DNA from: Truepera sp965215315
GTDB lineage: Bacteria; Deinococcota; Deinococci; Deinococcales; Trueperaceae
Assembly: GCA_965215315.1 (NCBI GenBank)
Contig: CBDCDB010000008.1
Coordinates: 1,116,001-1,180,000, forward strand
Direction of reading: 5' to 3'
Length of the DNA stretch: 64,000 bases
Shown: piece by piece, positions 7,904-16,483 of the stretch
Numbering within the stretch: position 1 is the first letter of the stretch
Layout of the letters: each line of letters opens with the position of its first letter
Notes under the pieces: model-generated
Seen by the model: only the letters and a program-made list of their open reading frames with translations
Databases searched by the model: none
What the model was told of the DNA's origin: nothing
Position numbers and translations under genes: made by a program

Positions 7904-8653
7904 ATGCGCGTAGGTTCAGCTATCACGGTAGACAAAACACACCCGACGCCCGCCTATCTGCAGCTGCAAGACAAACTCCGCAGCGCCATCTTGGGGGGTG
8001 ATATCGCCCCCGGTGAGGCGCTGCCTTCCGAACGCGACTTAGCCGACGCTTTAGGATTGTCGCGGATGACGGTGCGGCGTTCGCTCGAGCTCCTCGTCGG
8101 TCAAAAGCTCGCCGAACGGCGGCAGGGTTCCGGGACGTATGTGCTGCCGCGGCGGCTCGAGCAGACCGTAGACCGCGTACTGGGTTTTGCCGAAGAGGCC
8201 AAAAGTCTGGGTTTCGAGGCGGGCAGTACGCTTCTAAAATCGCTCACCCTACCCGCTGATGCGGATGTGGCGGCGGCCCTCAAACTAGAACCCGGAACCC
8301 CGGTGCGCCGCATCACCCGGCTCCGCACCGCCGACGGCGCACCCTTGGCCCTGCAAGACGCACACCTGCCGCCGCCCTACGCGGCGCTCCCAGAGGCGGC
8401 CCTGTCAGAGAGCGGCAGCTTGTACCGCGCCTTGGCCGAACAGTACGACCTCGTAGCGCGGCGAGCGCGGCAGACCGTCGGTGCCCGGCAACCGAGCCCC
8501 GTGGAGCGCGACCTGCTCAGGTTACCGCGCGGTGTGCCGGTACTGGCGCTCGAGCGCACGACTTTCGGAGCTGACGACGCCCCTTTCGAGTTCGTCCGGA
8601 GCGCCTACCGGGGTGACAAGTATCAGCTGGGGCTCGAGCTTAGAGCACCGTGA
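7904..8653 (+). CDS. GntR-family (HutC/UTRA) transcriptional regulator, probable amino-sugar repressor
   Basis: The 249-residue protein has an N-terminal winged HTH (residues ~15-75: PAYLQLQDKLRSAILGGDI, then LPSERDLADALGLSRMTVRR) and a C-terminal UTRA ligand domain (~95-245; LQDAHLPPP, VPVLALERTTF). This is the NagR/YvoA/DasR architecture, whose members sense GlcNAc-6-P, GlcN-6-P or related sugar phosphates. I chose ATG 7904 because AAAAGGGAG sits at good spacing; a TTG 21 bases upstream is in frame but has no such site. It is followed after 178 bp by murQ. Context suggests it represses the muropeptide-recycling genes; the ligand is not determined. Confidence 0.9.
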   Translation: MRVGSAITVDKTHPTPAYLQLQDKLRSAILGGDIAPGEALPSERDLADALGLSRMTVRRSLELLVGQKLAERRQGSGTYVLPRRLEQTVDRVLGFAEEAKSLGFEAGSTLLKSLTLPADADVAAALKLEPGTPVRRITRLRTADGAPLALQDAHLPPPYAALPEAALSESGSLYRALAEQYDLVARRARQTVGARQPSPVERDLLRLPRGVPVLALERTTFGADDAPFEFVRSAYRGDKYQLGLELRAP

Positions 8654-8733
8654 AAATCAACGAGAAATCAAGCGTGAGAGGAAAGAATGTAAGAGGCGAA
8701 GCAAATTAGTCCTGATCAATGCTAAAGCCCCTG

Positions 8734-8748
8734 ACTGGCCTATACCGT
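8734..8748. promoter_or_regulatory. Candidate dre-like operator upstream of murQ
   Basis: The 15 bases ACTGGCCTATACCGT match the DasR/NagR-type consensus at most positions (differences at three of the central dozen). It lies about 85 bp before the murQ start, inside the 178-bp gap after gntR. With the site at 7800 it gives each arm of the recycling locus a similar motif. Confidence 0.45.
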
Positions 8749-8831
8749 CTTTTCAATTTTACGACCTTCTCAACCTGCCAAACGCAACCCCTCAAGTACC
8801 TAATCACACCCTTGAACGAAAGACCTAAACT

Positions 8832-9704
8832 ATGACCTTAAAGACCGAAGCTTCACTCGAGACCTACGCCGACCTCGACACCTGGCCCTTATCCCGGACA
8901 CTCTCAGCGATCATCGACAGCAACGCCGCCGCCGTCGAAGCCGTTGGGGGCGCGTTGCCCGAACTAGGGCGGGCTGCGGAGGGCATCGAACGGGCATTGA
9001 GCGCCGGAGGCCGCCTCGTCTATCTGGGCGCGGGAACCTCCGGGCGGCTAGCCGTACAAGACGCCGCCGAACTGCCGCCGACCTTCGGCTTTGAGCGGGC
9101 GCACGCCGTTCTAGCAGGGGGCGAAGACGCCGACGGCAAGGCCGTTGAAGCGGCTGAAGACGATGAAGAAGACGCCCGCGAACGCCTCCGCCCCCTCTTA
9201 CTGACAGAACGTGACGCCGTAGTCGGCGTCGCGGCGAGCGGCAGCACGCCCTTTACGGTAGCCGGAGTTGTTTTTGCGCGGGCGCAGGGTGCGTTTACGG
9301 TCGGCGTCGCCAACAACGCCGGGAGCCCGCTGCTCAGCGTGGGCGAGGTCGGGGTGCTTTTGGAAACGCCCCCCGAAGTCCTCGCCGGGTCGACCCGTTT
9401 GGCTGCCGGAACCGCGCAAAAGGTCGCGCTAAACGCCCTGTCCACGGCTGTGATGGTGCGTTTGGGCGGCGCTTACGGCAACCTGATGGTCGGCATGAGG
9501 CCACAAAATATCAAGCTCCGGGGCCGCGCGGCGCGTATCGTCAGGCAGGCGACGGACTGCACCGCCGTCCAAGCTGAAACCGCGCTCACAAACGGCGGCG
9601 ATATTCGTACCGCTATCGTGATGCTGCTAGCTGGTTTAGGGCCGGAAGAGGCGCAGGCGAGACTCGAGCAACATCAAAACCGTATCCGGGAGGCGCTGGA
9701 ATGA
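8832..9704 (+). CDS. murQ: N-acetylmuramic acid 6-phosphate etherase
   Basis: MurQ cleaves the lactyl ether of MurNAc-6-P to give GlcNAc-6-P and D-lactate in the cytoplasm. The 290-residue protein is of normal length and has the diagnostic SIS-domain signature VYLGAGTSGRLAVQDAAELP (residues ~63-82, with the catalytic Glu in AAELP), then VGVAASGSTPF and the C-terminal MRPQNIKLRGRAARIV. The N-terminus (TEASLETYADLDTWPLSR) is a diverged form of the usual TExRN start. It overlaps the next gene by 4 bases. It completes the pathway fed by AnmK encoded 4 kb away. Confidence 0.96.
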   Translation: MTLKTEASLETYADLDTWPLSRTLSAIIDSNAAAVEAVGGALPELGRAAEGIERALSAGGRLVYLGAGTSGRLAVQDAAELPPTFGFERAHAVLAGGEDADGKAVEAAEDDEEDARERLRPLLLTERDAVVGVAASGSTPFTVAGVVFARAQGAFTVGVANNAGSPLLSVGEVGVLLETPPEVLAGSTRLAAGTAQKVALNALSTAVMVRLGGAYGNLMVGMRPQNIKLRGRAARIVRQATDCTAVQAETALTNGGDIRTAIVMLLAGLGPEEAQARLEQHQNRIREALE

Positions 9705-10753
9705 AAGCTGAGATGACAACCGAGGTAAAAACCCATTTTGAACGCGAAATCCGTGAACAACCCGAAATCTTGGCGCGACTTTTAGCAGAACCCGCCGTAA
9801 AAGAGGTTGCTGGAACCCTTCGGCACCGCGCCCCAAAACTCATCGTGACGTTGGCGCGGGGCTCTTCAGACAACGCCGTTACCTTTCTGGGCTACCTGGC
9901 CGGGCAAACGCTGGGTCTACCCGTCGCTAGTCTGCCGCCGAGTTTACTCAGCGTTTACGCCGCAAAGATGCAGGCCGAAGACGTCTTAGCCATCGGCGTC
10001 AGTCAGTCGGGCGAGAGCAGCGACGTGGTGGAAGGTCTTACGACCCTCAAGCGGGCGGGCGCACTGACGGTTGCGCTCAGCAACGACCCTGCGAGCAGTC
10101 TCGTTCGCGCCGCCGATTACGGACTCCTGCAAGGAGCCGGGCATGAGCAGGCTGTTGCCGCCAGCAAAACCTTCTCGACGCAGATGCTGCTCTTGTCGCT
10201 GCTCGTCGCGCACTGGGGCGAAGATAAAGGGCTGCTGGACGCCCTGCATGTAGTTCCAGAGGCGCTGAGCGCAACGTTGGGGACTTCAAGCACCCTCAAA
10301 GAACTTGCGCTCCAGCTTACCCACGCCCGCAGCATGTACGTGCTGGGACGCGGGCTTTCATATGCTCCGGCGCTCGAGACCGCCCTCAAACTTAAAGAAA
10401 CCTGCTACGTTCACGCTGAAGCCTACTCGTCCGCCGAGTTTCAGCACGGCCCGATTGCCGCGGTGAACCCGAGCGACCCCGTGCTGATGCTCGCCCTAGA
10501 CGACGCGACCAGCACGTCAAACTCAGAAGCCGCCACCAAACTCCGCGCCGCAGACGCCGACCTGAGCGTCATCGGTAAGGGCGAAGGAGCGTTAGGCGAG
10601 GCCGCCGCCGCTCTGCCCGCTGGCTATCCACCGGTTACGCAGGCGTTTGCGTTGGTAGTCGTCGGTCAACTGTTGGCGCTGCATTTGGCAGCGGCAAAGG
10701 GTCTGAACCCGGACGCGCCCCGGCATCTGAACAAGGTGACGAAGACGATGTAA
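9701..10753 (+). CDS. Double-SIS sugar-phosphate isomerase/deaminase (NagB-II/AgaS type)
   Basis: The 350-residue protein contains two SIS domains (residues ~35-170 and ~200-340), with IGVSQSGESSDVVEG and the GlmS-type motif SAEFQHGPIAAV. It lacks the glutaminase domain of GlmS, which fits NagB-II glucosamine-6-phosphate deaminases and AgaS-like isomerases. Following murQ directly with an ATGA overlap, it most likely handles GlcN-6-P derived from MurQ product, sending it to fructose-6-P. No nagA deacetylase is in the window, so one would be needed elsewhere. A start 12 bases later (ATGACAACC) is also possible. Confidence 0.88.
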   Translation: MKAEMTTEVKTHFEREIREQPEILARLLAEPAVKEVAGTLRHRAPKLIVTLARGSSDNAVTFLGYLAGQTLGLPVASLPPSLLSVYAAKMQAEDVLAIGVSQSGESSDVVEGLTTLKRAGALTVALSNDPASSLVRAADYGLLQGAGHEQAVAASKTFSTQMLLLSLLVAHWGEDKGLLDALHVVPEALSATLGTSSTLKELALQLTHARSMYVLGRGLSYAPALETALKLKETCYVHAEAYSSAEFQHGPIAAVNPSDPVLMLALDDATSTSNSEAATKLRAADADLSVIGKGEGALGEAAAALPAGYPPVTQAFALVVVGQLLALHLAAAKGLNPDAPRHLNKVTKTM

Positions 10754-10763
10754 CAAAGTGGTA

Positions 10764-10800
10764 AGCAGTGAGTGATTTTGGTTTTTGCTCACTGCTTTTT
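10764..10800. terminator. Bidirectional intrinsic terminator
   Basis: GCAGTGAG (10765-10772) pairs with CTCACTGC (10788-10795) around a T-rich loop and is followed by TTTTT; an AA pair extends the stem. It lies between the converging SIS and methyltransferase genes, and the methyltransferase stop falls within it, so it probably ends both transcripts. Confidence 0.8.
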
Positions 10801-11580
10801 GCAGATGAGCAGCACCGCTTCGTGGGCTAGGGACTCGAGCCCCCCTTCCCCCTCTTCGACCTGTAAATAGGCTTTTTGTGCCGGAGACAGGTTCAAAATA
10901 TCTTTAGCCAACGCCTCGCCCGCGTCTTTAAGGGTTTGTGCCCGCTCGAGCCACTCCCAATAAGGTTTATGCACCCACCAACGCAAAAGGTGCTGCGCGT
11001 CCAATCCAGCATCCGCCAGCCACACCGTCCACTGCCGGACGGTATACGCCCACACATGACTGGGGTCGCGTCGCCGTTCAATCTCGTTCATGGTTTGGGC
11101 TAGCGCTTTATCTTCCGGCGAAACGTTGTCCACCAGTGAAAAGAGACCACCCGGACGCAACATCCGCGCCGCCTCCCGAACAAACCGCTCAGGGTCGGCA
11201 AAGTGATGTGCGGCGATGCGGCACGTTACGAGGTCGAAACGCTCGGCTTCAAACGGCAGAGATTCAGCTGCCGCCGCCGTAAACTGCACGGCCTCTCCTC
11301 CATTCGCCTGCACAAACGTCCGGGCCGCCGTAAGCATTTCAGGCGTGAGGTCAGTCGCAGTGACGGTTGCGCCCGCCCTGGCAAACGCGAGCGCCGTGTG
11401 CCCGCCACCGGTCGCCACATCGAGAGCTTTTTTACCCTGCAAGCTTCCAAGTAGCTGTTCGGCAACCGTGACCATCTCCGTAAGTTCTGCACCTTTGGCG
11501 TGCCCGGTGCTTTCGACGTAGGCGTTAGCGGTGCGCCCAAACTGGGCCTGAACGCGGCGGTGAGTCTCGTTTTGGGTCAT
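10789..11580 (-). CDS. Class I SAM-dependent methyltransferase (UbiE/MenG-like)
   Basis: The 263-residue protein has the Methyltransf_11 fold. Motif I is LDVATGGGHTALAFA near residues 54-68, followed by an acidic ATDLTPEML, then ESLPFEAERFDLVTCRIAAHHF and MLRPGGLFSLVD. The N-terminal VQAQFGRTANAYVES is typical of UbiE/COQ5-related and SmtA-like enzymes. The substrate cannot be told from sequence. It converges on the recycling operon and stands alone on the minus strand. Confidence 0.85.
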   Translation of the reverse strand: MTQNETHRRVQAQFGRTANAYVESTGHAKGAELTEMVTVAEQLLGSLQGKKALDVATGGGHTALAFARAGATVTATDLTPEMLTAARTFVQANGGEAVQFTAAAAESLPFEAERFDLVTCRIAAHHFADPERFVREAARMLRPGGLFSLVDNVSPEDKALAQTMNEIERRRDPSHVWAYTVRQWTVWLADAGLDAQHLLRWWVHKPYWEWLERAQTLKDAGEALAKDILNLSPAQKAYLQVEEGEGGLESLAHEAVLLICKKQ

Positions 11581-11763
11581 GAGGAGAGTTTAACGCTCGG
11601 CTGGGTGATTTTTTTGTTCGTTGTTGAGGCTGGCCCCCGAACGAACCTCGAGAACCCACCAAAACGCAAAGCCTGCTAGACTTCAGGGTGATATTGGATT
11701 CAGCCGCTGACTTTGCTGGAGGCAGCTTGCCCCGTAATATCCCGTAGAACGTAAGGAGAGACG

Positions 11764-12513
11764 ATGAATTTTAGTTTGCACGGTCGGGTGGCGCTAGTGA
11801 CGGGTGCCTCAAGGGGTCTCGGCAGCGCAGTCGCCAAAACGTTGGCGGCGCAAGGTGCCCGCGTGGTGGTCAACTACGTGCATTCGCAAGAACTCACGGC
11901 CGAGGGCGTCGTGGCGGCGATTCGTGAAGACGGCGGTGAGGCTTTGGCGGTTCAGGCGGATGTGCTCGAGGCCACTCAAATAGAACATTTGGTCAGAGAA
12001 ACCGAAGACCATTTCGGCCCTATTGAGATTCTGGTCAATAACGCCACCGGCCCCCAACCGAACAAACCTTTGGAAGACTACAGCTGGGGAGATTTTCAAG
12101 ACCAGCTGAATTTCTTTCTCAAAGCGCCCTTGCTCCTTATGCAAGAGACGGTGCCTGCGATGAAACGTGCTCGCTGGGGCCGCGTGATTCATATCGGCAG
12201 CGAGGTCGCCGAACTCGGCAACGCAAACTTCAGTTCTTACGCGTCGGCGAAAGCGGCGATGCTGGGTTTGACCCGGAGCTGGGCTCATGAACTGGGCGGT
12301 GACGGCATTACAGTCAATCTGATTGCTCCGGGCTGGATACCCGTCGAGCGGCACGATGATTTGTCCGACATGGAGGCGTATTTGCGGGACGTTCCGCTGG
12401 GACGGCACGGCTCCCCCGAAGATATTGGTTTTGCAGTGGCCTTTTTAGCGAGCGATGAAGCCAACTTCATCACCGGGCAGCGGCTGGCGGTCAACGGCGG
12501 CAAGACACTGTGA
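11764..12513 (+). CDS. SDR oxidoreductase (FabG-like)
   Basis: The 249-residue protein is a classical short-chain dehydrogenase/reductase. It has the cofactor motif TGASRGLG near residue 14, VNNATG near 93, Ser in HIGSEV and the catalytic YASAK near 159, and ends with the C-terminal LAVNGGKTL that typifies FabG-like members. AAGGAGAGACG precedes the ATG. It overlaps the downstream AlkA-like gene, which starts GTGA across its stop. It could be a 3-oxoacyl-ACP reductase or one of many related reductases; the substrate is unknown. Confidence 0.88.
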   Translation: MNFSLHGRVALVTGASRGLGSAVAKTLAAQGARVVVNYVHSQELTAEGVVAAIREDGGEALAVQADVLEATQIEHLVRETEDHFGPIEILVNNATGPQPNKPLEDYSWGDFQDQLNFFLKAPLLLMQETVPAMKRARWGRVIHIGSEVAELGNANFSSYASAKAAMLGLTRSWAHELGGDGITVNLIAPGWIPVERHDDLSDMEAYLRDVPLGRHGSPEDIGFAVAFLASDEANFITGQRLAVNGGKTL

Positions 12514-13175
12514 AAGACACTGTGACGAATACTGTGACAAATGATGGGGCGACGAATTACGCGGGGAAAGCGGGGCAGCACGTACACGCTGACCCAAACG
12601 CGCTAGAGTTGCTGGCTCGAGACCCCAGAATGCAAGCCCTCGTTGAACATTTCAGCCCCTACAGTTGGCCTCTATCACCGCCATTTCGCTCGCTCGTTCG
12701 GGCGGTCGTCGGGCAACTTATTTCGGGTGCGGCGGCGCGGGCGACGTTCAACCGCCTAGAAGCCGCCACCCACATTGAACCGGCGCGTATTCTGGAGCAG
12801 TCTTCAGATGAACTCTTGGCGCTCGGCGTCCCGCGTCGTAAAGGAGAATACTTGCACGGACTCTCACAGTACGCGTTAGACGGTAGTTTGGACAACCTTG
12901 CCGACCTCAGCGACGCCGACGTAACCGCACGGCTCGTCGCCCTCCGGGGGGTCGGGGAATGGACAGCTGAGATGTTTTTAATCTTCGCGCTGGGTCGCCC
13001 CGACGTTTGGCCCCTCAAAGATATGGGCGTGGTACGGGCAGCCGAGCGCTACTACGACCTTTCTGATATTTCAGAGGTTGAGACCTTGGGTGAACGCTTC
13101 CGCCCACACCGGAGCGCGGCGGTCTGGTATTTATGGCGCTGGATTGAAGCGAACCCAGCACGCGCCAAAAAGTAA
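12510..13175 (+). CDS. DNA-3-methyladenine glycosylase II (AlkA-like HhH-GPD)
   Basis: The 221-residue protein is a HhH-GPD base-excision glycosylase of the AlkA type, which removes alkylated purines. It shows FRSLVRAVVGQLISGAAA near residues 60-77, the helix-hairpin-helix LRGVGEWTAEMFLIFALGR near 148-166, and the catalytic Asp in PLKDMGV just after. The GTG start at 12510 overlaps the SDR stop; the first ~25 residues are poorly conserved-looking, so a later start is possible. Length fits the short AlkA form without the N-terminal domain. Confidence 0.88.
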   Translation: MKDTVTNTVTNDGATNYAGKAGQHVHADPNALELLARDPRMQALVEHFSPYSWPLSPPFRSLVRAVVGQLISGAAARATFNRLEAATHIEPARILEQSSDELLALGVPRRKGEYLHGLSQYALDGSLDNLADLSDADVTARLVALRGVGEWTAEMFLIFALGRPDVWPLKDMGVVRAAERYYDLSDISEVETLGERFRPHRSAAVWYLWRWIEANPARAKK

Positions 13176-13264
13176 GGCTTTGCCGTATCGTTTCGTAAGC
13201 TTTCGGCGGTGTACTTCCAATTTCTGCCGATAGAAACAAAATTCTGCTGCTATCATAAATAAAT

Positions 13265-13843
13265 ATGAACCCTGAACGCTCTACGCTCGGCGACCGTCAC
13301 CGAGAGCGCATCGTTGCCGCCGCCGCCCGGTTACTCACCGAGGGCGGCCGCGAAGCTGTTTCGACTCGAGCGGTGAGCGCCGCAGCTAGCGTTCAGTCCC
13401 CGGTCATCTACCGACTTTTCGGCGACAAGCAGGGGCTGCTCGACGCAGTTGCGACAAAAGGCTCTGTGACCTATTTGGATCACTTCACGGAGTACCTGAA
13501 CAGCAAGACGATCCTAAACCCCGTAGAGGATTTGCGCGTCGGCTGGGACATGCACCTCAGCTTCGGCCTCGCCAGCCCTTACCTTTACTCACTCGCCTTC
13601 GGCGACGCTCGCCCAGGTTCGTCTACGCCTGCGGCAAAGGCTGCAAAAGCGCACCTAAGCGCACTTGTCTATCAGGTTGCCAAAACGGGCCGACTTCGCA
13701 TGACCGAAGACCGCGCCGTAAACCTCCTCTACGCAACTTGTTGCGGTACCGTCTTTATGCTGCTTGCTCTGAAGACGCGGAGACGCTTGCCTCGTTTGAA
13801 GCGCTCTACTACGAGCAGGTGGCAGCTGGAACCAGTGAGCTAA
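13265..13843 (+). CDS. TetR/AcrR-family regulator, C-terminus probably replaced
   Basis: The N-terminal ~60 residues form a TetR HTH (RERIVAAAARLLTEGGREAVSTRAVSAAA, then SPVIYRLFGDKQGLLDAV). The ligand domain continues to about residue 160 (LLYATCCGTVFMLLAL). The last ~30 residues (KTRRRLPRLKRSTTSRWQ) are basic and low in complexity and are read out of frame through the start of the next ORF. This suggests the 3' end was lost at a junction with that gene. Divergent targets are not evident. Regulatory function may be impaired. Confidence 0.75.
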   Translation: MNPERSTLGDRHRERIVAAAARLLTEGGREAVSTRAVSAAASVQSPVIYRLFGDKQGLLDAVATKGSVTYLDHFTEYLNSKTILNPVEDLRVGWDMHLSFGLASPYLYSLAFGDARPGSSTPAAKAAKAHLSALVYQVAKTGRLRMTEDRAVNLLYATCCGTVFMLLALKTRRRLPRLKRSTTSRWQLEPVS

Positions 13844-14645
13844 TTACCTACACCCTCGAAGCCCCGAAGTGGCAGTTCCTGTGTTACCTAACCGATACGA
13901 AAGACGTTCTGCTGCACGGCTCGGTTCAGGAGGACATCACCGAGTTCGAGCTGCGTCAGGCCGTTGACGCCTACGCCTTCGGCAACCAAAAGGCAATTTA
14001 CGCAGCCTCAGACGGTATCTGGCCACTCTATTTCGCCATCATCAACATGAGACGTCACAGGAACATATCGCGTCTTAATGCGTGTTCGCGTCTGCTTGAC
14101 CAAAAGGGTAAGGTAGGCGAAGCTCACTACTTCTTCTCGCTCAACCGAGAGGTGCTGGAAGCGGAGCCGTGGTGCCCAGGGACGATCTACGTGTTGCCAA
14201 AAGCTACCTTCGTCCAAGAACCCGTCCAGACCAAAAGGGGAACTGAGTACCAGAGCGCACAGCGGGCAAGCTTGGTGTCCGTCAAGCCGCTCGCTAAACT
14301 GTCTGTAGAACCTAAAGATTTCCCCTTTCTCGAGCAGATGCGCGGTCATGACACAGCGATGGTGTCGAAGCTGGCAAGAGAAGACCCGGAGGGTTTCCCT
14401 TGGCTTGACGAGGGGGGACAGAGGAGCGCGGTAATGCTAGACGTTGTTTTGGAATTCACTTTCTCATCCCAGCCAAGCTGTATTTAGCAGCTGAATCAGC
14501 GAAAGCCAAGCTCTATATCAAAAACTGGAAAAGCCCAGCCTTATTTCCCGAACAGCCTCTAAATCCAGCTACCAAGCCCAGAACGGACACCCAAACTTCG
14601 GTGTTAAACGGCGCAGTCTGCACATTCAGTCTATATAGCACTTAA
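13729..14645 (+). pseudogene. Conserved hypothetical protein, probably frameshifted near its 3' end
   Basis: I do not know the function. The frame is open from TTG codons near 13729 to the stop at 14487 and includes the coding-like segment YRLYAACSEDAETLASFEAL, then LEAPKWQFLCYL, DVLLHGS and AASDGIWPLYFA. It overlaps the TetR gene by ~110 bp in another frame, and no good ribosome site is seen, so its own N-terminus may be missing. After about 14450 the zero frame ends in FTFSSQPSCI, but the -1 frame continues sensibly (FLIPAKLYLAAESAKAKLY) to a stop at 14643-14645. A one-base lesion is therefore likely. A miniature element starts at 14634, at the very end. Confidence 0.55.
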
Positions 14646-14738
14646 GCAGTTAGAAGCTACAATAATCACCTCAGAATGTGCGTGCTAGACAGTTTAGTTA
14701 AAGGTGAGAGCGTCCGTTCCCAGATGATACCTGCTATA
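14634..14738 (+). repeat. Diverged miniature element, family T
   Basis: It starts TATAGCACTTAAGCAG and ends TGATACCTGCTATA, with the conserved core TGCGTGCTAGACAGT. The right end is identical to that of the copy at 3849-3984, while the interior is shorter and more diverged. TA pairs flank the GCA ends. It lies at the 3' end of the damaged hypothetical gene. Confidence 0.65.
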
Positions 14739-15033
14739 CAATGCAACCTCGGCTACCCATACCCCGCCCAGCTATAGAGATAATGGCAACACAATGATGT
14801 TATCAGCGTTGCATTTTTTGCTGGTGATAACGCATAGCTACAGGTACTAGCGTCGGCATCACCAGCAAACTCGGTGACAGTTCTAACGTCGTCGGCGTAA
14901 GTTTAGTCGGCCTGGAAGGATGGTTTAAGCGAAAAGCGAATTAGCGGGAGTATCAGCGCTACTTCTCGCCTGAAAGAGCCGTCAACAAAGGAAATGCCCC
15001 TCTCTACACACCCAATTTTTACTGGAGTTCACT
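14739..15033. other. Intergenic region before the ABC importer
   Basis: No convincing gene is seen. AGCTATAGAGATAATGG near 14770 and GTGATAACGCATAGCT near 14825 form a weak inverted repeat that could be another decayed miniature element. The final ~70 bases must carry the promoter of the importer operon; CTGGAGTTCACT gives the ribosome site before ATG 15034. I could not place a reliable -35/-10 pair. Confidence 0.4.
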
Positions 15034-16332
15034 ATGAAAAAATTATGGCTCACCCTGACCCTAGCGGGCGTCGCGGCTTTGCAGGTCGCCACCGCACAAA
15101 CCACCGTCGAGTTCTGGCACACCTTCGGCGACGTGCCGCGTGGCGGCTGGATTCAAGACCGCGCCGACGAGTTTAACGAAGCCAATCCGGACTTTAAGGT
15201 TGTCCCTGCCTTTAAGGGCAACGACAGCGACCTCATTTCAGCGACTATCCTGGCGGCGCGGCAGGGCAACCCTCCAGCACTCTCGCAGATTTTTGAGGGC
15301 GGCAGCCAGCTAGCGCTCGATAGCGGTGTGTTTCAACCGGCTGCGGGCGTTAGAGATGTGGACTTTAGCGACTACATCGAACCGGTGATTAACTTCTACA
15401 CCATCGGCGGTCAGGTCAACAGTCTGCCGTTTAACTCGAGCAGCCCCGTTTTGTACTTCAACAAAGACCTGATGCAACAAGCGGGTCTCAACCCCGACGA
15501 ACCGCCTGCGACCTTCGGCGCGATGTTGGACGACTGTCAAGAGATTCAGGCGGCGAATATCGGCGCAACGTGTTTCGGGATGAGCTTAAACGGCTGGTTT
15601 GTCGAAAACTGGATGGCGGAGCAGGGCGCGACGTTTTTGAACAATGACAACGGGCGTAGCGACCGTGCGACCGAAACAAACTTGGACAGCGACGCTGCCA
15701 ACACTATCTTCTCTTTCTTTAAAACCCTGCAAGATAACAAGTACTTCAGCTATACCGGTAAGCTCGAGGATTTCGACGGCTCAGACGCGATTTTCACGAA
15801 TCAAAAAGTGGTCTATCACATCACCTCGACCTCTAAAATCGGCAACAACAGCGCCGCCGCTGAAAGTGCTGGCTTTGACATGGGCGTCGCACAGCTGCCG
15901 ATTCCCACTGATAGCGAACGCAACGGCGTCGTTTTAGGCGGCGCGAGCTTGTGGATTGCTAAGGACATCCCGCAGGAGAAAGCCGAGGGCGCTCTGGATT
16001 TCGCGCTCTTTATGACCAACACCGAAAATATGGCGGACTGGCACAAGCTGACCGGCTACTACCCGGTGCGTCAGAGCAGTATCGAGCTGCTGCGTGAGCA
16101 AGGCTGGTTCGACGAAGCGCCGCTGCAACTCGTTGCCTTCGACCAGCAGACCAACACGGTGCCGAGTCCGGCAACGGCGGGCGCACTGACCGGCGCTGGC
16201 CCCGAGATTCGTAAGGTTGTCGAGGAAGGCCTGCAAAAGGTGCTAAACGGCACGCCAGTTGATGCTGCGCTAGAAGAGGCTAAAGCAAGGGCAGACGCCG
16301 CGCTAGCCGATTACAACGCCAACTTCGAGTAG
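15034..16332 (+). CDS. ABC importer substrate-binding protein (UgpB-like, family 1)
   Basis: The 432-residue protein starts with a signal peptide (KKLWLTLTLAGVAALQVATA, then QTTVEFWHTFG). VEFWHTFG is typical of family 1 carbohydrate and UgpB-type glycerol-3-phosphate binding proteins, and so is the later SLPFNSSSPVLYFNKDLM. It captures substrate outside the membrane for the two permeases encoded next. UgpB-like ligands are glycerol-3-phosphate or phosphodiesters, but related proteins bind disaccharides, so the ligand is open. A 204-bp gap with a hairpin separates it from the permease genes, which may allow a higher level of binding protein. Confidence 0.9.
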   Translation: MKKLWLTLTLAGVAALQVATAQTTVEFWHTFGDVPRGGWIQDRADEFNEANPDFKVVPAFKGNDSDLISATILAARQGNPPALSQIFEGGSQLALDSGVFQPAAGVRDVDFSDYIEPVINFYTIGGQVNSLPFNSSSPVLYFNKDLMQQAGLNPDEPPATFGAMLDDCQEIQAANIGATCFGMSLNGWFVENWMAEQGATFLNNDNGRSDRATETNLDSDAANTIFSFFKTLQDNKYFSYTGKLEDFDGSDAIFTNQKVVYHITSTSKIGNNSAAAESAGFDMGVAQLPIPTDSERNGVVLGGASLWIAKDIPQEKAEGALDFALFMTNTENMADWHKLTGYYPVRQSSIELLREQGWFDEAPLQLVAFDQQTNTVPSPATAGALTGAGPEIRKVVEEGLQKVLNGTPVDAALEEAKARADAALADYNANFE

Positions 16333-16379
16333 GTTATTGTTCCCGTTTGCCCACCAAAAATCAGCACCTTCAGTCTCCA

Positions 16380-16406
16380 CACCTATGTACATTTAGTGCA
16401 TAGGTG
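16380..16406 (+). terminator. Hairpin between binding-protein and permease genes (possible attenuator)
   Basis: CACCTATG (16380-16387) pairs with CATAGGTG (16399-16406) around an 11-base loop and is followed by GTTCTTTG, a weak T tract. Such stems commonly stabilise or partly terminate the binding-protein transcript. Just downstream, CAGCACCTAGAGTTAATAAA is followed directly by a near copy (about 16430-16469), a 20-bp tandem repeat of unknown purpose. Confidence 0.5.
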
Positions 16407-16483
16407 GTTCTTTGCAACGACCAGAAACACAGCACCTAGAGTTAATAAACAGCACTTAGAGTTAATAACCTGTAAGGAGACCT

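Noticed and set aside
9020..9445. Long minus-strand ORF opposite murQ
   Set aside because: High-G+C genes commonly leave open antisense frames; composition (Ser/Ala/Pro rich) is that of a shadow frame.
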